Source of the DNA: Deinandra increscens subsp. villosa
Lineage: Eukaryota > Streptophyta > Magnoliopsida > Asterales > Asteraceae
Assembly: GCA_039602395.1 (NCBI GenBank)
Contig: JBCNJP010000027.1
Span: 112,012,354 to 112,076,353 of the forward strand
Direction: 5' to 3'
Length of the DNA: 64,000 nucleotides
Shown here: positions 22,953 through 35,597 of the stretch, piece after piece
Position numbering within the stretch: the stretch's first letter is position 1
How the letters are laid out: every line of letters begins with the position of its first letter
Made by a program: the position numbers and the translations under genes
The notes under the pieces: generated by a model
What the model was told of the DNA's origin: nothing
The model's database searches: none
What the model saw: the letters and a program-made list of their open reading frames with translations, nothing else

Positions 22953-25289
22953 AATTTCCATAACTCTTGATTAATCAAAATAACTATGATTGACTTCCAA
23001 CTAGAAGAATGCAAGTATTGATGCTTGTCCCAATGGTTCATCATCCTTCCTTGAGCAATATCTGGAGCCCACTTCATATGATACACACATGCCCATATCC
23101 TTCTATTTTCAAATGATATTTCAGAATTTATTAACATTGTAACAAACTTCAAGCACATGATCAAGAGCATGATCGAAAGATAACCCGTCGATTGAAAAAG
23201 TCAACACCTTTAGACCCATTCATAAATTCCATCCAATAGATCACACTTTCCCAATACCATAACATCTTGGCCACATCAGTGATTATATCATCCAAAAAAT
23301 CCTTTAGTGCTTTGTTTGCCTTAGTAGGACGTGCCTTGAAATTCTATCACATATCACATGCCATTATCCAATCTCAAGCCTGACACTTGACACACACGCA
23401 TAAACTAATTCCTTGGGCTTCCTGGCCTTTCCCTAGTGATGGTGTCTTACGTTCCGTTTAAGGATTTTGATTCTATTTGTTTTAACTTCTAAATTTCGTC
23501 AGAATTAGGTTCTTAGCAATGGACATGTATTAACTGGAATGGTAAAAACACTAGTAGCTAAGGATTCTGTCTAGGCTTGTCATCGCGTATAAATCTAAAC
23601 CAACTGTTGGATCTAGGAACCCTTAATGAGAGTGTTGTAGCCTATTAGGCAAAAAGCATGTCGTAGAAAACATTAATAGGGACCATATTGACTATGATTA
23701 GTGAAGGTTGTAGTTCCCATTAGGAAAATGAGGGCCGTCCCTATGGTTTTATACAAGTCAAAATGATTTCATGTTTTGTATGCATTTTTCATGATATTCA
23801 ATTTATTCTCAATTTACAATCTATGATATTCTATTGATTCTCAATACTATGGTATTCGATTGAATCACTATTTTATGATTTAAACGACATTCTATCCTTG
23901 TGTTTTTCACTATTGAATTACTATTGTTGTGATTCTACATATGTTTCCCCTCAGGTTTTAATCGAATAATTTTCTTCTATATTTTATCACACCCAATGTC
24001 ATTCTTGTGATTCATGTTTCACGATTTAATGATATCGCACAACACTCATGTTTTGTATCGCATCATATGCTATCCTATGATTTATGCTATTGGTTTACAA
24101 TCCTATTTTAATCAAATATTCCCCTTGTGTTTTATTAATAGTTTGAGTCTCGTGATTTCACGATTCCATCCCCGAGATATACTTCATGATATTTTTGCAA
24201 TCAATGTGTTACCCTCATGATTCTATAATTCTTGACTTTTCATACATCCCTCTCGTGGTTTTAAATACCTGTCATTCACTCATCATCAGCACAGTTGTGC
24301 TATCTGGTTAATTACCCCATTCTAAACTAAAGGCTCATGAATTCATAAAACACCCTTGTGTAATTTCATAACCTTTGACTCATGATACTCAAGCCGCGGT
24401 CATTTAATCATTTTGTCAAATATTGTTGTCAACTCGTTTAAACCCAAACCCAACAGCCCATTTTTCCAAACCAAAGCCCAACATGTTGCATAAATGCCCA
24501 ATGGACACGCCCTGCCTGGTGTTTCACACAGCTCCACAATGTATGTCCTAGGCAGACCATGGCAAATGATGCTTCATCAATCCAACCAATCAGGTTGCGC
24601 TTAGTTGTGTCTTGACCCCAAGCCTACACTCAAGTGATACCTTTAACCTAAAACTTATCTATTTAATCCAACCATTTGGTCCTCAAGTATCCAATTTTCA
24701 ATATCTTATTTTAGCCCCTCATGAATTCTTTGTTTAGTGTATTGCGCTTTTATCAACAACGAGTTTTAAAGTAAAAAACATTGTACGTTCGTTATTCCAA
24801 AATCTATTTATGGCACATGTTGGTGAGTTCCTGTTGATGAGTTTATGAGTTTAGAAGTCCACATGCTTACGGGATCGCATGTGTATGAATTTACGACTTT
24901 ACGACTTACGAATAGATAACTCTACATGCTTACAAATTCAAAAGTGTGTTTGCACGTATTATTTTAATTCATATACATGCTTACAAATTCCAAATTTTAT
25001 GAGTTTACAAGTTCATGCTCATGGTTATTATTATTTGATTCTTGATTCGCATTTGCACTATGTCCAATTTAAAAACCTCTATGCTTTGGGGTTATTCGCT
25101 GCTGGCATTTCAAGCATTTGTTTTTATCCAAACTCATTCTCAAATATTTTTACCTCAGTTAATGCTACCAATGGGAAACCTATCACACAGGACTTAGTCT
25201 CAAGGACTGTTAACCCCTACTTTAAGTCAGCTACCCCCTTATTCCAACCCTTGAGAGTCGCTTGCTCTTGCAAGACCGACTTCTATTTT
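22953..25289. other. AT-rich non-coding DNA, probable element interior
   Basis: I recognise no domain or RNA here. 23760-24240 is built of short degenerate phrases (catgatattc, ttgtgattct, cacttttatga-like) similar in style to 30100-30840. An open stretch around 24879-25289 lacks recognisable motifs. The block ends at the solo LTR at 25290 and resumes at 29807. Confidence 0.4.
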
Positions 25290-28200
25290 TGTCACACCCC
25301 GGTCAACGGATTTGGGTGTGAGCGAGACGGAATCATAGTCGCAGATATACAGAACAACTTCTACTAAATTCAAACGTCATTTAAAACATAATACCATTTA
25401 TGTTGCAGCGGAAAGTTGTGGTGAAATGATAATGTCTTACATTTGAATAAAAGTCTTAGTTTGATATTGAAATCATAAATCAGTTTATATAAGATAGGTC
25501 GGGACTACGACTCCGGTGAAGCAGGGTCGAAAGTTACAGTGAAGCTCCATTTGCACGTCTTCCATGATAAGCTTAGATACCTGAGAAATCATGAGTTTAA
25601 AAGGTCAACATACAGTTGGTGAGGTTCACAGGTTTATGATTCTATGGTAAGTTTGTAAAAACAGTTTACAGTATGTTGGAATAACAATTTTCGGTATGTT
25701 GGAATAACAGTTTACGGTATACTTAAATGTTACGTTGGTTTAGTGTCGTGGTTGTAAGATCCTCCCATGAACCTCAAATTCGAATACTAACGGATTACCC
25801 ACTCATGGCATTCTATCCCAAGAATACCGAACAGGCGAGTATAACTGACGTGTACCCCTTGACAATGTACGAAGTCAGGATTGGAGCTACCAACCTGGAC
25901 AGGGTTGTCAACCCAAATAGATCTATTCACTAGTTATCGTTTCGAGCAGAACTAATCGAATTCAATTAATAGTGGGATTCAGTTGTACTAACGTTGATAA
26001 CGATAAAGTACCAGTTGTTTGGGATACAGAATGGAACATGTAGTCATACGGCTAACAGGTAAACCATAACATTAAGTAAAAAGCATTTGATTAGTTCATG
26101 ATTTCTCCCCCATAAGTGTAAAACAGTTGTAAAGAAAAGGGGCCGTGAAACTCACATGATTCAGTGATGATGATGGATTACCGAGTGGTAACTAGCAAGT
26201 AAAGTCCTAATAAAACATAAGACAATATGCAGAAGGGTCCACATAATCATTTGAGTAACAAACGTTACCCAAATGATACCGGTCAAGTCTTGACGTATAA
26301 TCCCGTTTGTAGCGTTTGAAAACCCGTTAGTTGATCAGTTTAAAAATCAGTAAATGCTAATGTTCACGTATGAAAGCATTTATGTAATTTGAATACAAGA
26401 AATGAGCATGTGATCACGTATCATGAAGGCCAGTTCAATCAAGTCTTGAATATTGTTTTAAATAATAATATTTATTATTATTTTTAAGTTCGTTCGATCG
26501 ATTGAATATTTAATCGCTGTTAAGTTACAATATATATAACTAGAGTTGAGAATTATTATCGAAATGATTATTCTAACTTGTCGGAATAATTTATCAAATT
26601 ATAACAAGTTAACGATTTAATGAATGAACACAAGTATGTTAAATATTAATGATTATTTTAATATTAAACTCATGTTAGGGAAAATTAGGGTTTCCATGTT
26701 AATATAAATATAATTATTATTAGAATAATTAATATTAACAATCATGATGAGTTTAAATCAAATTAGGGTTTCTAAAACTCATACGAATAATTATTTGTCG
26801 AAAATAATTATTTACGTTTCGATACGTCGCAAAACGTTTTTAAAACGTTTAAAGATTTCATTTCAGTTCCAAACGTTTAAAAATAAAACATTTGGTCCGG
26901 TTAAAACGTTTTGATTATTTTGATTTATTTAAAATAATCAAAAAAATGTTTTTCATAGTTTCTATAAGTCTTTTGATTTTATTTTTATAAAATCATTTCT
27001 AAATAACTTTATTTATCAAATAAAGTTAGAGTTTTAAATTAAAGACTTTTTATAGGAAATTCCCAACATAAAACATCTTCCACTTTTTGTATAAATTCCA
27101 AGATTTTATACTTTTCAAGTCAAGTGTCATAAGAATGTTTATTTACCATTTTTGATATAAAATATATTTATATATATTTTAATCCATTGTATTTTTATAA
27201 AATCCAAAACAAGCATTTAAGTCTTGTGTTTTTAGATATTATATCTTTATAAAATGTGACAATTTTATACATAATTTCCATGATATCATTTTATGGTTTA
27301 ATTTATCCAAGTAATTTTTATAAAATTACCAACTTTGTTATTAAACAATAATAACAATGTGCATTTCAAAATGTTTTAAGCCATGATTTTATGTCCAAAG
27401 ATTAAGTTAACACATCTAAAGTTCATTTTAGTCCCATGTATGTCACTAAACGTCATTTAATCCATGATACTTTGTTATTAGCAAATATAAATTCATTAAC
27501 AAGATGATTAATAACTAAAAGTCACAAATAACAATCTAGTCATTTAATTATATTAAAACATGAAATAACTAAGATTAATCATGTAAAATATATTAACATC
27601 ATGAAATAACTACATGATTATACCAAATCATTTAGTTTGTAATTTAATCAATAGGTTTTTATTTTAAATAAAAAACACTAACACATTTGTGATAGAAAAA
27701 TAGCTCGGTGGTTACGACCGTTTAAAAAGTTCGGGTTTTTACGGTTTAGTTGTCAAGACTCGGGGAATCATTCGGGACGTTAATAACGTATAAAAACATA
27801 AACGATAACGATCAAAAAGACTCACAACGGTGAGGAGTTTAAACCCGAAAGGAAACGAGAAAGGTGGTGGCTCGGGCTGGTGGTTCTCGGTGGCTGGACA
27901 GTGGCTCCCAGCGGCGCAGCAGCAGTGAGCTAGCGGAGGCAGCAGGCTGCACAGCAGCAGTGTGGCGGCAGCAGGGTGGCAGTGGTGGTCACGGTTGGTG
28001 GCGGTGGTTGTTTTGCTCGAAACAAGAAGGGATAAGAGGGAGGGTGGCGGTGGCCTAAGGTGGTGGTGGTTGGTGTTGCTCGGCTGCACAGCAGCTGCAG
28101 ACAGCAGCAGCAGTCCACGACGGCGCCGGTGGACTGGTTCAGTGGCGGAGCAGCAAGGTCGCACGGCAGCAGCCCAGGTGGCTGCGGTTGGCTTCGGTCA

Positions 28201-29806
28201 GCAGCAGCAGGCGTCCAGCAGTGGTGGTGGTGATGGTTCACGGTGGTGGTTGTGGTGTTCTTCACCGAAAAAAAAGGAAAGGAAGGAGTGGCGATGGAGG
28301 GTGGTTCGGTGGCAGTTGCTGGTGGTTTGCGACTGGCCTCAGCCCAGCAACAGTTTCTCCGGCAGCTTTAAGGTGGCGGAAGGCAGCAGCAAGTCGTGGA
28401 AACTGCTGGTTCTCGGCAGGAATAAAAAGGAGAGGAAGAGGGGTTGTTTTGGCCGGAATTTTTAAGGGGAGGGACAAGGTGGCGATGGTTGTTGTGGTTC
28501 ACGGCAGGAAGAGACGGAGGAGGAAGGGTGTCACGGTGGTGGTGGTGGCCAAAGATGACGGTGGTGGGCTGTGATGCTCTTCACGGCACAAAAAAAGAAG
28601 AGTAGAGGAGGGTGGTTGATGGTTGGTGCTTGGTTTCTTGCTTCTGACAGAAAACAAAGTAGAGGATGTGAGGGTGAGTGAGGTGAGTAGGTAGAAGATG
28701 TGGTGGGGATATGTGGGATGTGGTCAAGTAGCTATCACATTTTTTTTTACCATTTTAATCTCCTAACTTAATTTTATAAAAACTAACATGTAGTTGAAAG
28801 TTTATATAAAACTTGTCATGTTTTTATAAAATAGTTTGGGCATTATAAAAGTTTATCAAACATATAAAGATTAGTGGTGAAAAATGATCCATAACTTTTA
28901 TAATTAAATAATGTATAAAATTTATACAAGTTGTTTTTGACAAGTTTTTATAAAAATTAAAGGTGGTGACATCTTTTATAAAATGTGAAGTTGATGGGCC
29001 AATATATATTTAAAATTAACCATTGAGTTTGGGCTTTATATTGGGCCTAAAGGTTTAAAGAAAATATGTATTTGGGCCCGTTCTTCGGTTATGGGCCGTA
29101 CGGGTCCAAACGGGGCACCGGTTCGAGGCCCGGTTCCGTTGTGTATCGGTTGAGTTTACAGATCGCTACGATCTATCTGTTTATCAAGGTTATGCAACGG
29201 TTTAAGGTTTCGGGCTCGGTTTAATTGTTTTAGGCTTATTGGGCCTATTGGGCCAAGTCGGGCCCAATTAGGTTAACGATTGAGGTTTGGCTTAAGTCTT
29301 GACAACGATTTCAGTTTGTGATATTTTTATTTCATAAAAACAATTGTTTAGGTCGGTTATATCAGTTTTTCAGAAATCAGTTATATTTTTCAGTTTTTCG
29401 CACGGTTACGGTTAATGTTTTCAGTTTAGTCAGTTCATAACAGTTTTAAGCTCGACCGTCCAGATTGTTTAAAACCGAATAGTTTTAAACATATGATCGC
29501 TTATCAGTTTTCCGTGTCGGTTATATAACGTACGACACCAGTTCCAGCTCCAGATAAAATATAAAAATACATTTTATATTTGTTTTTCTTGTTATTGAAA
29601 TTTCATAATTAATCCATGGAATCTCTTTGAAATTTACGGGTATACGTTTCAAGTACAAACGCGGGATTAGGTTTACGTCATCAGTTAACAGTTAGGCACA
29701 GTAATTAACAGTTTAAACAGAAATCAGATCAGTTAATGCACATTAATTCTTAATTAAAAAGTCAAAGTAAAGAGGTTTGACCTAGGTTTTCGGACGAGGT
29801 GTCACA
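25290..29806 (-). mobile_element. 4.5-kb solo LTR, chromovirus type, minus orientation
   Basis: It starts TGTCACACCCCGG and ends GAGGTGTCACA, flanked by ATTTT at 25285-25289 and 29807-29811. There is no primer site or interior, so it is a solo LTR. A GC-rich (GGT/GCA)n stretch at 27850-28690 corresponds, on the minus strand, to the CCACC-rich leader seen in element B's LTR. Open frames there are simple-sequence artefacts. Confidence 0.92.
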
Positions 29807-30099
29807 ATTTTAGCTCTTCTCACCTTCGTTGTGATGATTTCCTTAAACATATTCTTCGCAAGAGGTGTGGCTATCCTTAGTTCACAGTTATGCCTAACCT
29901 TTTTAGAATCCATGGTAGTGCCTGGCCATGATTTCATCTTGGCTAATCAAGCACTCCTGTGGTATACACAAATCCTATTTGCAATCCTTATTTGGATAAA
30001 TTTCTTACCGTCTTCATTGACGATATTCAAATTTACTTTAAATATGCTTTCAATTTTTATGAATATTGGCTTGAACAATAAACTTTGAGGGAAACTCGT
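29807..30099 (+). other. Right continuation of the unassigned block
   Basis: After one copy of ATTTT the sequence that was interrupted at 25289 resumes. A hydrophobic open stretch (29831-30088) has no family motif I can name. Confidence 0.35.
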
Positions 30100-30480
30100 G
30101 TTACTCGATATTCGACTTGTGAATTCAAATTGTGATTTTCAATGCGGATTCAAATAGTGATTTTCAATACTCGATGTATGAATCCGAACCGCGTTATTCA
30201 ATACTCGATTTGTGGATTCAAATTGTGATTTTTAATATTCATTTATGAATCCGAATCGCATTATTGAATACTTGTTTGTGGATTCAAATCGTGACTTTCA
30301 ACATTTGATTTACGAACGCGAATCGCGTTAATTAACCTTCGATTTATGGAATCAACCTGCGAGATTCAATATTTGATTTGTGGATTTGACTTGTGTTATT
30401 CAATATTCGATTTGTGGACTCGATTCGTGTTATTCAATATCTGGTTTGTGGATTCAATTCATGATACTCAAGACTCGTTT
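30100..30480. repeat. Degenerate tandem repeat (gattcaaatcgtgattttca type)
   Basis: Phrases such as ttcaatactcgatttgtgga and gaatccgaatcgc alternate through the stretch with units of roughly 28-60 bases, too diverged for a fixed period by eye. Confidence 0.6.
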
Positions 30481-30540
30481 CTGTTCAATCTATGTTCTAT
30501 TTATGTTGTTCGAAATCTTGTTATTTGGTTCATGATGTCT

Positions 30541-30808
30541 TTCGATGCATGTTATTCATTCTATTCATTTCATGCTATTCGATTCACGTTATCAAATGCT
30601 TATTATTCGTCTTAGATGTTGTTCGATTCTTTTTGGCGTTGACCAATTTTGGTTTGAATCTATTTACTTACACTTTCGATGCATGTTATTCATTCTATTC
30701 ATTTCATGCTATTCGATTCATGTTATCAGATGCTTATTATTTGTTTTAGACGTTGTTCGATTCTTTTTGGCGTTAAGCAATTTTGGTTTGAATCTATTTA
30801 CTTACACT
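30541..30808. repeat. Two tandem copies of a 134-bp unit
   Basis: ttcgatgcatgttattcatt starts at 30541 and again at 30675. Both units continue through tctttttggcgtt and end at tttacttacact with few differences. Confidence 0.9.
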
Positions 30809-31261
30809 ATATTCATGCTATATTCGAAATACTAATTTAGACTATTCGCTTATCATGGTTGAACCCTTGTGTTTTCAATACCTAATATTTTCGCCATTTA
30901 ACATTCTTGCTAACCGAGACTCATACATACTACAACCAGCAACTATATGTAATACTAGTTAAGCATGCGATGATTTTGGTTCATAGCTATGGGGCCTTGT
31001 AGTGTTGGCAATGATTGTTTCGGATTTTGTTCAAGTCTCGCGCCTCGTGACAGGTTGACTAGGTGTGAGTCGTGACACATCTAGCTCACTAGAACCTGAC
31101 GCATTTTCTTGTTTAAAAATCAGATTTTTTTTATGTGGAGTGCTTACATTGTGTGTTTGTTTTAGGTAAACTATCATTATTAAAGGTATACATGTTGCAA
31201 CCGTGCATCCCCGTATTCTATTCCCCGCCTCTTCTTACTTGGGCATCCTGATATGCGCTAA

Positions 31262-31680
31262 AATATACATATTTTATACTATATATTCCCCACAAATGGA
31301 TTATTCACGTCCAACTATCAACAAAACAGTGATGTATTGTTTCCTCTTTAGGTTTTCAGAGTAATCCAGGTCAAAATTACAAAAGAAGCTAAATATGAAG
31401 AAAAGATGCTGAAAACTGTAAATTCTGGCCAAGCATGGCCCATGCTCCTTCTTCTGATGCTCGAGAAAAGCCATCTTCAAGAATCTGACAAGCATGCCCC
31501 ATGTTACTACACACACGGCACGTGTCCTCTCACAACACACAACCCGTGGCCACTGACACACGACCCATTCCTCCTAACATGCGAAAATTCTAGAGATTTC
31601 TGACAGGCATGACCTGTGTCCTGACAAGCACGACCCGCTTTCACGATCGGGAGTTGCCTATAAATACCAGCCAAAGTCCT
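31262..31680 (+). mobile_element. Probable LTR promoter fragment with TATA box
   Basis: A block rich in repeated phrases (aagcatggcccatgc, aagcatgccccatg, aagcacgacccgc) leads to gcctataaataccag (TATA at 31659-31666). This layout is typical of the U3 of Athila-type LTRs. It is cut at 31681 by the next LTR, and its continuation is not found beyond 34199. The left limit is uncertain. Confidence 0.5.
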
Positions 31681-34199
31681 TGTCACACCCCACCCCACCG
31701 CGCCCTGCCAGATGCGGGGGAGAGGAGAGTGGGACCGGCCGCCCGTATCAGAACTTGCGGAAGCAAACAGATAGATACAAGAGTAAACAAAGGCTCACAA
31801 CAACGGACGACCCGTCCAACGAACATAACTAGAGCCATGTCGGCTATAACATAGATTATGTTAAGTCTTACATACAAGCTTCAAAAATAAACTAAGCCTA
31901 GGGACACCCTAAGGCTACAAGTACGGTGAGGGCACAAACAAACAACACAAGATAGTCATGACAATAACAAAAACGACATAATAACAAGATAATCCCCAAA
32001 ACCCAAAACACCATCTCGTCCCAAAACTACAACGTGACTTCCACCATAGCTTTACTTACCTGCACATGAACCAAAAAGACGTCAACAACGAAAAGTTGTT
32101 GGTGAGTCGTAGCGCAGTCGACTCATTTTTTATATGATTTCCGTCCAACAAGTGTTATGTCCATTTTGTTAATCATCATAAACACAATTCATCAAGATTC
32201 TAAACAATGTAAGTATTTACTAACACGTAATGAGTTTGCAGCAATAACATAAGTGTGTTTAAGTTAATATCTTGTTGTCAATTTCCATTTCACCCGATTG
32301 TTAAGTTTCTTGAACAAACATAACTTAAGTTAGTAAGATCATAAGATTGTCTTGGATTTTCATACACATTTTAGGGTTTCTTAGTTATAAACCAAAAGAA
32401 GTATAAAAGTTATCATTTCATGTCTAAATCTTGAGTGTAAATACTCCCGGGTATGCCATTCGGCTCATCACTCAATTTCTTTAACTCGAGACCTACATTG
32501 GTGACAATTTTAAGCCCCGAGGACATCACAATGTAGTTTTAATCCATGGAATGCTTCAAATAAAGAAAAGAGAGTTATCATTTCATGTGGGTTTTTAAAC
32601 CCGAGAGCAAAACTAGATCATCAAGACTCGAGGGTGTCATCGGTGCACATTTTATATGGGGAAAGTAAAGGAAAGAAGGTTAGAAGCTTACCACGAGTGG
32701 AAGCCGAGTGGTGGTGGTGATCGGAACCGGTGATGGTGGCGGCGGCTGTTTGCGGTGGCGGCGGCAGCTGGAGATGATGATGACTGTTGAAGGTGGGGGC
32801 GACGGTGGAGGTGTCGGATGATGACAATGCGGGTGGTTGCGGGGATGGTGGACGGCGACGGTGAAGGTGGTGGGGTGGTGTCCGATTTGCCGAGAGGGAG
32901 AGAGAGAGACGGTGTTGGTGGTGGTGGTGTCGATGGTTCTCGGTGGTGATGACGACGAGAATGATGGTGGTGATGGCGACGGAAGGTGGGGTGGTGGTGA
33001 TGACGGGTGACGATGATGATGAAAAGGTGGCGGTGGTGGTGGCTTTGGGTGTTGCGACGGGAGGGAGAGGGAGGAGGAGTAGCGAGTGATGGTGGTGGTG
33101 TGGAGGTCACCGGAGGGCAGCAGCAGCTGCGGGTGTGGTGGTGGTGTGATCGCCGGCGGCGGAGGGAGGCGGTGGGAGTGCCGATCGGTGGAGGGTGGTG
33201 AGGGGGTTTTGAAAGGGTGGTTGTGTGTTAGAGTGGAGAAGAGAGGTATGGCCTCTAGTGTACTTCACCACATGTTTAAATTTGGAACCATGGTTAGCCA
33301 ACTAATAACCATGGGTTAGGGTAGTTAACTTAGGTTAATTAGATATTTAGGAGATTAAGGGTATTAGTTTTTATATAAAGTTTCACTAAACTTCATAATT
33401 TTTATAAAAACCGCAACTATATTTGTGGTGTATTCATAAAAAAATAACCACTAAGTTGATGGGTTTTATATGGGCCGAAAATTTAGAGTAACGGGTGTCG
33501 GGCCGGGTATGGCTCGTGCCGAGTCGGTATACGGCGCTTTCTCCATTTTTGATGCGGTTAGTTCTGTTAATTACTAAAATTAGCCGGACGGGTTACGTTG
33601 TAGATTAAAATTATCGGTTGGCTTGTTGGGCCGTGTTTTGGGCTTGGTTTATTCGTTTTACTTTATTAGGCCGGGCCGGGCCTAATTTGGTAAACGGGTG
33701 TTTTAAGCCGAACTGTTCCACGGTTTTGATCAAGACGAGTTGCCAAATAGTTTATAAGATCACAATATGGTTATATAAATATTGTCCGATCTAAATTTAA
33801 TTATTTAGGATATTTGGCTTTAATTATTTATTTGATCGCGCAACCGCGTGAGAAATAATTAGCTCGTTCTTTTCGCAAATTTAAGCTCGAATATTTCGTG
33901 ATTTAAACCAGCAATAGTTTTAAATGAAATATTCGCCTAAACGTTGTCGGGTGTCGGTGTGATTTCTCGTGACACCGTTGGAGAAAATATAAAAGTTGTT
34001 TTTTATATTTATTTTTCTTGTTATTGAAATTCCAGGGATCTCATGGTGAACCTTTCAGTTTGTTAAGGTTATATGTTTCTACAAACGTGGGAATTTGTCA
34101 AGGATGGACGTTTTGTGCATAGGTTTACTAACGCTACAACTAATTTACGTCAAGTATAGATATATATACGTATGTAAAATAGTCAACGAGTAGAGTTTG
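31681..34199 (-). mobile_element. Chromovirus-type LTR fragment, minus orientation, right end incomplete
   Basis: It starts TGTCACACCCCACC at 31681 but differs from the LTRs at 21796 and 25290. A GC-rich (GGT)n leader lies at 32690-33200. Near the end, ttttcttgttattgaaatt (34013) matches 29583 in the other LTR, and gtcaac/gtttgac at 34182-34199 matches the reversed start of such LTRs. The last about 35-45 bases with the terminal GTGTCACA are missing, so the junction with B's RNase H is not a clean LTR end. Confidence 0.65.
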
Positions 34200-34200
34200 A

Positions 34201-34510
34201 CTATGCCTCTCGGTAATTGAAGATTCATGAGAAGAACTACACAACCCACGACGTGGAGTTTGGAGCTGTCGTTTTTGCCCTCAAGATTTGGAGGCACTAT
34301 CTTTATGGAACGCAATGCACCATATTCTCTAATCATAAGAGCTTAGAGCATATCTTTAATAAGAAAGAGTTGAATATGAGGCACCGTCGTTGGGTTGAAT
34401 TGCTAAATGATTATGAATGCCAGATTCGATATCATCCTGGTAAGGCTAACGTTGTAGCCGATGCCTTAAGCAGGAAGGAACGCTTGAAGCCGCTCCGCGT
34501 ACAAGCTTTA
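34201..34510 (+). pseudogene. pol: RNase H of element B, C-terminal half
   Basis: The frame interrupted at 21795 resumes here (YASR, then KIHEKNYTTHDVEFGAVVFA and WRHYLYGTQCTIF). A TAA at 34216-34218 replaces a codon just after the junction. The aspartate of the usual TDHKSL box is asparagine (SNHKSLEHIF), and the closing DALSRK is present. RNase H would be inactive even if rejoined. Confidence 0.9.
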
Positions 34511-35590
34511 AGTATGACTATACGCTCTAACCTCACTTCACAAGTTCGTGATGCTCAAATTGAGGCTCTCAAAGAAGAGAATATAAAGGAAGAATCTTTG
34601 CGCGGTATGGAAAGGCAACTGATTAAGAAGCCAGATGGAACCAGAAACTTCATGGACAGATTATGGGTACCTAGCTACGGAGATGTGAGAAAGCTAGTAC
34701 TCGACGAAGCTCACAAGACTCGATATTCCATACATCCTGGTGCTGATAAGATGTATCATGGGTTGAAGGAACATTTCTGGTGGCCTAACATGAAGGCTGA
34801 AGTAGCCACTTATGTCAGCAAGTGCCTAACTTGCTCGAAGGTCAAAGCCGAGTACTAGAAGCCCTCTGGTTTGTTGACACAACCAGAGATCCCACAATGG
34901 AAATGGGAAGGAATATCGATGGACTTCATCACCAAGCTACCCAAGGCAAGATCCGGTTGCGATGCTATTTGGGTAATAGTTGATCGACTAACGAAATCCG
35001 CTCACTTCTTACCGATCAAGGAAACTGATAGCATGGAAAGAAGGACAAAGCTATATCTGAAGGAAGTCGTTTCATGACACGGAGTGCCTGTCTCTATCAT
35101 ATCTGATCGCGATAGTCGATTTACTGCCAAGTTCTGGAAGTCTCTACAGAAAGCTTTGGGTACTCGCCTCGATATGAGTACTGCCTATCATCCACAGACG
35201 GATGGCCAAAGCGAAAGGACGATTCAAACACTTGAGGATATGCTGCGAGCCTGTGTGATTGACTTTGGACGTAACTGGGATGATCACCTACCTCTAGCCA
35301 AGTTTTCTTACAACAACAGTTATCACACCAGCATACAAGTCGCTCCATTCGAAGCACTTTATGGGAGAAAGTGTAGATCTCCACTTTGTTGGACAGAAGT
35401 CGGAGATAGCCAACTGACTGGTCTTGAGATTATTTTTGAGACGACCGAGAAAATTGTTCAGATAAAAAACCGCTTGATTGCCACCTATAAAGCTATGCTG
35501 ACAACCGTCGTAATCCATTAGAATTTTAAGTCGGAGACCGCGTCATGTTAAAGGTATCACCTTGTAAAGGTGTCATTCACTTTGGTGAAC
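34511..35590 (+). pseudogene. pol: Integrase of element B
   Basis: The integrase inserts cDNA. The HHCC zinc domain reads IHPGADKMYHGLKEHFWWP then CLTCSK. The catalytic core shows MDFITKLP (first Asp), IISDRDSRF (second Asp) and DGQSERTIQTLE (Glu). Stops at 34856-34858 (TAG), 35075-35077 (TGA) and 35519-35521 (TAG) interrupt it. The frame reaches HFGERGK where the hAT-type MITE enters. Confidence 0.92.
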
Positions 35591-35597
35591 GAGGAAA

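Noticed and set aside
22374..23170. Open frames spanning the N run
   Set aside because: They consist almost wholly of unknown residues.
24879..25367. 162-codon plus-strand frame
   Set aside because: It runs across the solo LTR border at 25290, lacks motifs and has simple composition.
27739..28574. Several open frames in GC-rich DNA on both strands
   Set aside because: Simple (GGT/GCA)n sequence of an LTR leader; compositions are His/Thr/Pro or Gly/Val runs with no domain.
32621..33201. His/Pro-rich and Trp/Gly-rich open frames
   Set aside because: Same kind of low-complexity LTR leader as at 27850-28690.
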